DNA of 40,559 bases from the NCBI RefSeq assembly GCF_030271165.1, contig NZ_JASSZH010000006.1:1-40559 (forward strand), written 5' to 3'. The position numbers and the translations under genes were made by a program. Shown in pieces: positions 35,214 to 40,559 of this stretch; within the stretch, counting starts at the first letter, position 1, and every line of letters begins with the position of its first letter. The stretch is from Psychromicrobium xiongbiense. Its GTDB lineage: Bacteria; Actinomycetota; Actinomycetes; Actinomycetales; Micrococcaceae. The notes below the pieces were generated by a model that saw only the letters and a program-made list of their open reading frames with translations, was not told where the DNA came from and did not search any database.

Positions 35214-35753
35214 CTACTTCTGATCTTTGGTGGAGACAACAAAACGATGGGGGGTCGGAGTTTCCGGAGGTTCCGGGATCGCGGCGGCCAGGGCCTGCAG
35301 GAAAGGTTCGCGTTCTGCGGCGTACCTCAGCCTCAGCCCCGTATCCACTGCTCGTTCTCCCCAGAGCCAGCTCACCACCAGAATCCCCTCCTGACCGACG
35401 AACTTGCCCGCCATTCCGGGCTCGGAGCGTACCTCGGTGATCGAGGTGGTATTGATGAACAGCGTCGGGGCGGACCCTCGGAGCAGGAGCAGTCCCTCGG
35501 GATGGATTTCAGCCTGAACCGGGCCACGGAAGCCCAGCCGGTGCGCGACGATCCGGTCGAGCCAGTCCCCCGCCGTCGTGGTGCAGATGTACTGCCCGGC
35601 GGCGCCGAGCTCAGCCTCACCCAGCTCGGGGACGGCCGGCAGTTCCGGCGCGGCACCCTGACGTGATCGCCGATGCCGCCAGCCCAGCGCCATCAGGCCA
35701 CAGAGGACCACGATGATCGCCACCGCAAGGAGGATGCCTCCCAGCCGATCCAT
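35214..35753 (-). CDS. PH-like domain membrane protein of the pyr operon
   Basis: This 179-aa protein has one N-terminal transmembrane helix (residues 5-25, [20 protein letters not shown]) followed by basic residues and a cytoplasmic PH-like domain (from about residue 60 to 175, [20 protein letters not shown] and onward). An equivalent small gene lies between pyrC and carA in mycobacteria (Rv1382) and Micrococcaceae, and its function is not known. It is sometimes labelled export or transporter protein without evidence. The ATG at 35753 shares one base with the pyrC stop (TGATG), so its translation is coupled. The long frame extending upstream to 36125 runs antiparallel in phase through pyrC and is not coding. 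Conservation inside a pyrimidine operon suggests a link to UMP synthesis or its regulation, but this is untested. Confidence 0.82.
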   Translation of the reverse strand: MDRLGGILLAVAIIVVLCGLMALGWRHRRSRQGAAPELPAVPELGEAELGAAGQYICTTTAGDWLDRIVAHRLGFRGPVQAEIHPEGLLLLRGSAPTLFINTTSITEVRSEPGMAGKFVGQEGILVVSWLWGERAVDTGLRLRYAAEREPFLQALAAAIPEPPETPTPHRFVVSTKDQK

Positions 35754-37075
35754 CACACCTGCCCTGAGGATGGGACCCGCGCGGTGGCCAGAGCGCCATC
35801 GAGCACCACCGGGTGACCGCCCAGGAAGGTCGCCACGACCGCTCCGGGCAGTTCCAGCCCGGCGAACGGCGAATTGCGTCCCTTGGTGGCCATCGCCTCC
35901 GGATTGACCGTGCGGCGGGCCTGCGGGTCGACCAGGATCAGGTTGGCGCTCTCGCCCACCTCGAGGTTGCCCCCTTGCCAAGGCAGCTGGCCGATGCGTG
36001 CCGGGGTCTGTGAGGTGACCCGGGCAAAGCCTGCCCAGTCGAGCAGCCCGGTGTCCACCATGGTGTGCTGGACCACGGAGAGCGCCGTTTCCAGGCCCGT
36101 CATGCCCATGGCGGCCTGGGCCCACTCACACTCCTTGGCCTCCCGCGGGTGCGGTGCATGGTCGGTGCCGACGACGTCGATGGTCCCGTCGGCCAGAGCC
36201 TGGCGCAGGGCATGGACGTCCTCCGCCGTACGCAATGGCGGGTTGACCTTGTAGACCGGATCGTAGCTGCGAACCAGTTCGTCGGTGAGCAGAAGGTGAT
36301 GCGGGGTCACTTCAGCGGTGACCTGGATGCCCCGGGATTTGGCCCAGCGCAGAATCTCGACGCTGCCAGCGGTGGACAGGTGGCAGATATGCAGCCGGGA
36401 GCCCACGTGATCGGCGAGCAGGATGTCGCGGGCAATGATGCTTTCCTCCGCAACAGCCGGCCAGCCGGCCAGCCCCAGCTCGGACGACACCACGCCCTCG
36501 TTCATCTGGGCACCAACGGTCAGTCGGGGCTCCTGGGCGTGCTGGGCAATCACCCCGTCGAAGGCCTTGACGTATTCCAGGGCGCGACGCATCAGTTCCG
36601 GGTCGCTGACGCACACGCCGTCATCGGAGAAGACGCGCACCCGGGCCCGCGAATCCGCCATCGCGCCCAGCTCGGCCAGCCGCTCGCCCGCCAGCCCCAC
36701 AGTCACAGCTCCCACCGGACGAACCTCGGTCCAGCCAGCCTCCTGGCCCAGGCTGTACACCTGCTCCACCACACCGGCGGTGTCCGCTACCGGCGAGCTG
36801 TTGGCCATCGCGTGTACAGCGGTGAAGCCACCCAGTGCCGCAGCCTGCGAACCGGTCAGCACCGTCTCCGAGTCTTCACGGCCAGGCTCACGCAGATGGG
36901 TGTGCAGGTCCACCATGCCTGGCAGGGCCACGAGTCCCTCGGCCTCGATGACCTCGGCGCGGCTCAGAAGGTCTTCGTCGGGAGCCACCAGATACCCATC
37001 ATGGACCAGCAGGTCCCGTGCCGGGCCGCCCAGAACCCGTGCGCCGCGGATCAGATAGGTCGCCGTCGTGCTCAT
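35753..37075 (-). CDS. pyrC: Dihydroorotase
   Basis: This 440-aa amidohydrolase cyclises carbamoyl aspartate to dihydroorotate. The metal ligands His58 and His60 are seen in [14 protein letters not shown] further metal-binding His lies in [19 protein letters not shown] sequence ([12 protein letters not shown]), and the catalytic Asp in [15 protein letters not shown]. This is the type I long form. Its ATG overlaps the pyrB stop by 4 bp, and its stop shares a base with the PH-like gene start. In type I systems dihydroorotase may associate with aspartate carbamoyltransferase, whose gene is directly upstream. Confidence 0.97.
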   Translation of the reverse strand: MSTTATYLIRGARVLGGPARDLLVHDGYLVAPDEDLLSRAEVIEAEGLVALPGMVDLHTHLREPGREDSETVLTGSQAAALGGFTAVHAMANSSPVADTAGVVEQVYSLGQEAGWTEVRPVGAVTVGLAGERLAELGAMADSRARVRVFSDDGVCVSDPELMRRALEYVKAFDGVIAQHAQEPRLTVGAQMNEGVVSSELGLAGWPAVAEESIIARDILLADHVGSRLHICHLSTAGSVEILRWAKSRGIQVTAEVTPHHLLLTDELVRSYDPVYKVNPPLRTAEDVHALRQALADGTIDVVGTDHAPHPREAKECEWAQAAMGMTGLETALSVVQHTMVDTGLLDWAGFARVTSQTPARIGQLPWQGGNLEVGESANLILVDPQARRTVNPEAMATKGRNSPFAGLELPGAVVATFLGGHPVVLDGALATARVPSSGQV

Positions 37076-38097
37076 GATTGGTTCTCCGCTCGGTTGGCCT
37101 GCATTGCTGCTGGGATGGATGAGGTTTCTGCGGTTTTCGCCCCGCCGCTGAGCAGCAGATAGAGCACAGCCATGCGCACTGACACCCCGTTGCGCACCTG
37201 ATCCAGCACTGTGGAGCGGGCCGAATCAGCGGCGGCGGCGGAAATTTCCAGGCCGCGGTTCATCGGGCCGGGGTGCATCACGATGGCACCCGGGCCGCCC
37301 AGGGCGTCGAGGGTGGCCAGGCGACGATCATCAAACCCCCAGCGACGTGAATACTCCCGCACCGAGGGGAAGAACGAGGCATGCATCCGCTCGGCCTGAA
37401 CCCGCAGCATCATGACGGCATCTGGCTCGGTGGCCAGCGCCCGGTCCAGATCGTAGTCAATCTCGCAGGGCCAGTGCTCGACGCCGACGGGCAACAGCGT
37501 GGGCGGCGCCACCAGGGTCACCTGGGCACCCAGGGTGCGCAGCAGCCAGACATTGGAGCGGGCAACCCGTGAATGCAGAATGTCCCCGACGATAACGACC
37601 CGGAAACCCTCAAGAGAGGTACCGGCGGGTTCGATTCCCAGACTATGCGCCCGATGCCGCCGCATCGTGAAGGCGTCCAGCAGCGCCTGGGTGGGATGCT
37701 CGTGGGTGCCGTCCCCCGCATTCACCACACCGGCGTTGATCCAGTCTGAGGAGGCCAGCCGTTTGGGTGCGCCAGAGGCCGGGTGCCGGATGACCACGGC
37801 ATCGGCGCCCATCGCTTCGAGGGTCTGCGCGGTGTCCTTGAGCGACTCGCCCTTGGACACCGAGGAACCTCTAGCAGCGAAGTTGATCACGTCGGCGCTC
37901 AACCGCTTGGCGGCAGCCTCAAAAGAGATCCGGGTGCGGGTGGAGTCCTCGAAGAACAGATTGACCACGGTCCGCCCGCGCAGTGCGGGAAGTTTTTTAA
38001 CCTCCCGTTGGCCGACGCTGGACATCTCTTCGGTGGTATCCAGGATCTGCAGCGCATCGGCAAGGCTCAGATCCGCGGTAGAGAGAAGGTGTCTCAT
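37072..38097 (-). CDS. pyrB: Aspartate carbamoyltransferase catalytic subunit
   Basis: This 341-aa enzyme joins carbamoyl phosphate and aspartate in the first committed step of UMP synthesis. The carbamoyl-phosphate loop STRTR is at residues 52-56 in [29 protein letters not shown] and the C-terminal [11 protein letters not shown] are also present. There is no pyrI regulatory subunit gene, so regulation should come from PyrR and not from a regulatory chain. The ATG overlaps the pyrR stop by 4 bp, as does its own stop with pyrC. Confidence 0.97.
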   Translation of the reverse strand: MRHLLSTADLSLADALQILDTTEEMSSVGQREVKKLPALRGRTVVNLFFEDSTRTRISFEAAAKRLSADVINFAARGSSVSKGESLKDTAQTLEAMGADAVVIRHPASGAPKRLASSDWINAGVVNAGDGTHEHPTQALLDAFTMRRHRAHSLGIEPAGTSLEGFRVVIVGDILHSRVARSNVWLLRTLGAQVTLVAPPTLLPVGVEHWPCEIDYDLDRALATEPDAVMMLRVQAERMHASFFPSVREYSRRWGFDDRRLATLDALGGPGAIVMHPGPMNRGLEISAAAADSARSTVLDQVRNGVSVRMAVLYLLLSGGAKTAETSSIPAAMQANRAENQS

Positions 38098-38717
38098 GCC
38101 TGCCCCCGGCCAGTGCCGTCGATGGTGTTGCTGGCGCTGGGCTCACTGTCGATGACGACCTGATCGGCCACCTGATCGGTTTCACTCAGCCGGACGCGAA
38201 CCCGCTCACTGGAGGAGGTCGGAAGGTTTTTCCCCACGTGGTCTGCGCGAATGGGCAGTTCACGGTGGCCCCGGTCCACCAGTACCGCCAGTCGGACGGC
38301 GCGGGGCCTGCCCAGATCCACCAGGGCATCCAGCGCAGCCCGGATGGTGCGACCGGAATACAGCACGTCATCCACCAGCACCACGATTTTTCCGTCGATG
38401 CCGGACGTCGGCAGGTACGTGGGTTGTGGCGCCCGGGTGGGTTGTCGGGACAGGTCGTCCCGGAACATCGTGACATCGAGTTGCCCGACCATGCTTGCCG
38501 GGTCGAAGGCTGGTTCAGCCTGAGCGAGTTTGCGCGCCAGACGTTGCGCGAGCGGATAACCTCTCCGAGGAATGCCCAGAAGAAGCAGCTCGGTGGAGCC
38601 CTTAGCGGACTCAAGAATTTCATGGGCGATGCGAGTGAGCGCACGATCGATATCCGCAGCCGAGAGTACTTCCCGACCCGAACCAACAGGCGTGAGCCCA
38701 GCTGTGTTGTCAGTCAT
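38094..38717 (-). CDS. pyrR: PyrR, RNA-binding regulator of the pyr operon / uracil phosphoribosyltransferase-like
   Basis: This 207-aa protein has the type I phosphoribosyltransferase fold, with the PRPP loop [18 protein letters not shown] near residues 112-126. PyrR binds UMP and then the pyr mRNA leader, lowering expression. Some members also act as uracil phosphoribosyltransferases. It heads the seven-gene pyr operon. The expected PyrR-binding loop is present in its own leader (38735-38750), so autoregulation is well supported. AAGGGGG lies 8 nt before the ATG at 38717. The N-terminal 15 residues and the Ser/Thr-rich C-terminal tail are not conserved. Confidence 0.96.
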   Translation of the reverse strand: MTDNTAGLTPVGSGREVLSAADIDRALTRIAHEILESAKGSTELLLLGIPRRGYPLAQRLARKLAQAEPAFDPASMVGQLDVTMFRDDLSRQPTRAPQPTYLPTSGIDGKIVVLVDDVLYSGRTIRAALDALVDLGRPRAVRLAVLVDRGHRELPIRADHVGKNLPTSSSERVRVRLSETDQVADQVVIDSEPSASNTIDGTGRGQA

Positions 38718-38734
38718 CAGCCCTGCCCCCTTCC

Positions 38735-38750
38735 CCGCCTCACAGGACGG
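38735..38750 (-). promoter_or_regulatory. PyrR-binding loop in the pyr operon leader
   Basis: The minus strand reads CCGTCCTGTGAGGCGG: a CCGTC/GGCGG stem with the hexaloop CTGTGA. This matches the known PyrR-binding loop (TCC-N-G-N-GAGG, hexaloop CNGNGA). It lies 17 nt upstream of the pyrR ATG and abuts GGGGAAGGGGG, the ribosome binding site. UMP-bound PyrR holding this hairpin could therefore hide the site or start an attenuation event. No separate terminator hairpin with a T-run is seen, which favours translational control. Confidence 0.75.
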
Positions 38751-38777
38751 AATTAAAGCGGATCAATGCCGGGTTCA

Positions 38778-38802
38778 AAACTACCACAGCAGTTTATCCA
38801 CA
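38778..38802 (-). promoter_or_regulatory. Possible pyr operon promoter with a DnaA-box sequence
   Basis: TGGTAGTTT on the minus strand (TAGTTT at 38783-38778) resembles an extended -10. A transcript from here would include the PyrR loop. Immediately upstream, TTATCCACA (38794-38802, plus strand) is a perfect match to the DnaA box consensus. No good -35 is seen. A single 9-mer in 40 kb can occur by chance. Confidence 0.3.
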
Positions 38803-38840
38803 GCATGGCTCAACACTCTTCCTTCGGGGCCATTCTCGCG

Positions 38841-38846
38841 TAAAGT
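38841..38846 (+). promoter_or_regulatory. -10 box TAAAGT before prsW-like gene
   Basis: TAAAGT lies exactly 7 nt before the ATG at 38854 and there is no ribosome binding site, so a leaderless transcript is likely. The -35 position is not recognisable. Confidence 0.45.
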
Positions 38847-38853
38847 ATGGGCC

Positions 38854-40467
38854 ATGAGTACCCCGAACTGGCAGAACCCCTCGGCGGCCCCCGATCAGAA
38901 TCCCCCTGGGCAGAATCCGCAGCCTTACGGCAGCCACGCGGCCTCCCCGGGGCACTACGCCGGGCAGGCCTACGAGCCGGCTCCTGATCAGCAGGGCCAA
39001 TGGCAGAACAATCAGGGGCAGAACGGCCAATGGCAGCATGACGGTTACACAACCCAGGGTTATCAGCAGCCAGCTCCAGGAGCACAGTTTGCAACGTCAC
39101 CCGGTTACGCGCCAGCGGAGACTTATCCAGCACAGAATCCCTACGCTCAGAATCCCTACGCTCAGGATCCCTACGCTCGGGCGTACTCGGAACAGCCGTA
39201 TCTGGATCCCCACACGCCCTCAATGTTTGGCCGGGTAGACCCCACGAGCTATACGCCAGCCCCGAACTATGGTTACGCCCAGCAGCCGATTCAACCGATC
39301 TGGACTCAGCAGCAACAAGCCAAGCGGACCAAGGTCAGCCTCAACATCGTGCTGCTCCTGAGTATCGCCGGAACAGTCGCTGCGCTGCTGGGCGTCTTCT
39401 ACATCCTTCCGAACCTCTACCGGGCGGGCGGCGTCGGCGGCATTACGGTCGGGTTCATTCTCTCGCTCTTCCCGCTCTGCGCCGTGCTGACCTCGGTCTG
39501 GATCATCGATCGATGGGACCCGAAACCCAAGTGGATGCTGGGCTTTGCCCTCTTCTGGGGCATCGCGGGCTCCATTGGCACCACCTTGCTCATCCAGCCG
39601 GTGTACATCTTCATCTTTATGCCCAAGACGCTGACCAGCGCCCAGGCCAGTCAGTGGTTGGCCACCTTTGAGGCACCGCCGGTCGAAGAGTTCTCCAAGG
39701 GGCTGGGTGTACTCCTGATCGCTCTGTTCGCCAAGAAGTACCTGGACGGGCCGCTGGACGGTGTGGTGTACGCGACGGTGATCGCCGCAGGTTTCGCTTT
39801 CACGGAAAACATTCAGTACTTCGGCAAGGCATTTGCCGCATCGCAGGAACAAGGCCAGGGCGCGATGTTGGTGGGCATCCTGTTTCTGATCCGCGGCGTT
39901 CTGAGCCCCTTCGGTCACGCACTTTATACCGCCTGTACCGGTTTGATGATCGGCTTCGCTGCCAGACGTGGTCGCAACGGCTACATCATCGGTTCATTCT
40001 TCCTGGGCATGATTCCCGCCATGTACCTGCACATGGTCTGGAACAGCGCCAATCTGGACTGGCTGCTCAGCACGACCTCGGACATCACCGCCCAGCTGGG
40101 TGTGCTCTTCCTGCAATGCGTGATGTACCAGATGCCGCTGATCATCCTCTGGGTGGTCGGTCTGGTCTTCCTGATCCGTTCCGAGGCCAAGCTGACGCAT
40201 CGTCGCCTGGCCGAGTATGCGGAACAAGGCTGGTTCACCCCGGAAGAAGTCACCATGCTCGCCACTCCTCAGGGCCGCCGCAGCGCCATGTCCTGGGCTC
40301 GCAGTGTAGGGCGCGGCCATAGTATGAAGAACTTCATCCGGTCCTCCACCACCCTCGCCGCTATCCGGCAACGCATTTTGACCGGGAAGAACCTGAGACA
40401 GAACCAGAATGACGAGCAGGAGCTGCTGGACCAGATCACGGCGCTCCGCCCCTCAGTCCTCGGGTAG
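38854..40467 (+). CDS. PrsW family intramembrane metalloprotease
   Basis: This predicted 537-aa protein has a cytoplasmic, Gln/Pro/Tyr-rich, disordered N terminus of about 150 residues. It includes a PYAQ repeat (QNPYAQNPYAQDPYAR). About eight transmembrane helices follow. PrsW-family signatures are visible: the metal-binding EExxK as EEFSK (residues 278-282), FTENIQYFG, a histidine in FGHALYTACTG, and HMVWNSA. In Bacillus PrsW cuts an anti-sigma factor at site 1, but the actinobacterial targets are unknown. The C-terminal cytoplasmic tail is basic. The ATG at 38854 fits the start of the Gln-rich tail and has a -10 box 7 nt upstream. The frame extends 94 codons upstream through pyrR antisense, which I reject. 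Confidence 0.88.
   Translation: MSTPNWQNPSAAPDQNPPGQNPQPYGSHAASPGHYAGQAYEPAPDQQGQWQNNQGQNGQWQHDGYTTQGYQQPAPGAQFATSPGYAPAETYPAQNPYAQNPYAQDPYARAYSEQPYLDPHTPSMFGRVDPTSYTPAPNYGYAQQPIQPIWTQQQQAKRTKVSLNIVLLLSIAGTVAALLGVFYILPNLYRAGGVGGITVGFILSLFPLCAVLTSVWIIDRWDPKPKWMLGFALFWGIAGSIGTTLLIQPVYIFIFMPKTLTSAQASQWLATFEAPPVEEFSKGLGVLLIALFAKKYLDGPLDGVVYATVIAAGFAFTENIQYFGKAFAASQEQGQGAMLVGILFLIRGVLSPFGHALYTACTGLMIGFAARRGRNGYIIGSFFLGMIPAMYLHMVWNSANLDWLLSTTSDITAQLGVLFLQCVMYQMPLIILWVVGLVFLIRSEAKLTHRRLAEYAEQGWFTPEEVTMLATPQGRRSAMSWARSVGRGHSMKNFIRSSTTLAAIRQRILTGKNLRQNQNDEQELLDQITALRPSVLG
39136..39180 (+). repeat. Three tandem 15-bp units inside prsW-like gene
   Basis: AATCCCTACGCTCAG occurs twice perfectly and a third time with two changes (39136-39150, 39151-39165, 39166-39180). 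Being in frame, each unit encodes Asn/Asp-Pro-Tyr-Ala-Gln/Arg. Copy number could vary by slippage without breaking the frame. Confidence 0.9.
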
Positions 40468-40559
40468 AAGTACTCCCCGACAGAGATTCAACAGTAGAGG
40501 GTGGGTCCCGGTATACCGGGACCCACCCTCTACTGTTGAATCTCTGTCGGGGAGTACTT
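40468..40559. terminator. Perfect 92-bp palindrome at the window end; core is a likely terminator
   Basis: Starting directly after the prsW stop, 40468-40513 is the exact reverse complement of 40514-40559, with no spacer. The GC-rich centre (GAGGGTGGGTCCCGG ... CCGGGACCCACCCTC) looks like an ordinary terminator stem for the protease gene. The perfect symmetry of the outer 28 bp on each side, ending exactly at the last base, looks like an assembly or template fold-back at a contig end. Confidence 0.75.

Noticed and set aside
34106..35440. A 444-codon plus-strand open frame opposite carA
   Set aside because: It is the antisense shadow of a carA with complete catalytic residues, and its composition (Gly/His/Asp-rich) is typical of such shadows.
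38765..38790. A tRNA fragment suggested by CCGGGTTCAAAACTACC
   Set aside because: It resembles a T-arm only in the loop. There is no matching acceptor stem, D-arm or anticodon arm around it.

Overview
The window is about 40.6 kb of GC-rich DNA, gene-dense and with very short intergenic spaces. It looks like a chromosome piece from a high-GC Gram-positive bacterium (Actinomycetota), most likely Micrococcales and Arthrobacter/Glutamicibacter-like Micrococcaceae. The evidence is an actinobacterial integration host factor (mihF), a helicase-dead PriA, a fused PutA, and the gene order pyrR-pyrB-pyrC-(PH-like gene)-carA-carB-pyrF ... mihF-gmk-rpoZ-coaBC-metK-priA, which is also known from mycobacteria. 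The genus is an inference. I see no tRNA, rRNA, CRISPR array, insertion sequence or phage gene.

Layout. (1) 80-7729, minus strand: a leucine-rich leader peptide and hairpins, then leuS, a degV-family gene, comEA, comEC and holA. (2) 7904-13383: putA on plus, a methyltransferase on minus, then a degraded flavin-dependent amine oxidase gene on plus. (3) 13493-18826: glycerol catabolism genes glpD, glpF and glpK on minus, divergent from a SorC-type regulator on plus. (4) 18845-21701, plus: an aldo/keto reductase, an alpha/beta hydrolase and a GT4 glycosyltransferase, translationally coupled by 4-bp overlaps. (5) 21733-27981, minus: mihF, gmk, rpoZ, coaBC, metK and priA, a housekeeping block for nucleoid structure, GMP phosphorylation, RNA polymerase omega, coenzyme A, SAM and the primosome. 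(6) 28275-29762, plus: an MFS drug-type exporter sitting between pyrF and mihF. (7) 29849-38717, minus: the complete early and last steps of UMP synthesis (pyrR, pyrB, pyrC, PH-like membrane gene, carA, carB, pyrF), nearly every junction overlapping. pyrD and pyrE are not here. (8) 38854-40467, plus: a PrsW-type membrane protease. The window ends on a perfect 92-bp palindrome.

Regulation visible in the sequence. leuS is preceded by a candidate attenuator: an 8-codon peptide with three consecutive rare leucine codons, then competing hairpins and a terminator-like stem with a T-run. The pyr operon leader carries a near-textbook PyrR-binding hexaloop just before the pyrR ribosome binding site. 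Four starts (leuS leader, metK, aldo/keto reductase, prsW) have a TA(A/G)AGT box 6-7 nt before the start codon, which suggests leaderless transcripts.

The leuS leader is the strongest candidate for something not commonly annotated. The SorC-type regulator next to the glp genes is second. The terminal palindrome is probably an assembly fold-back around a real terminator.
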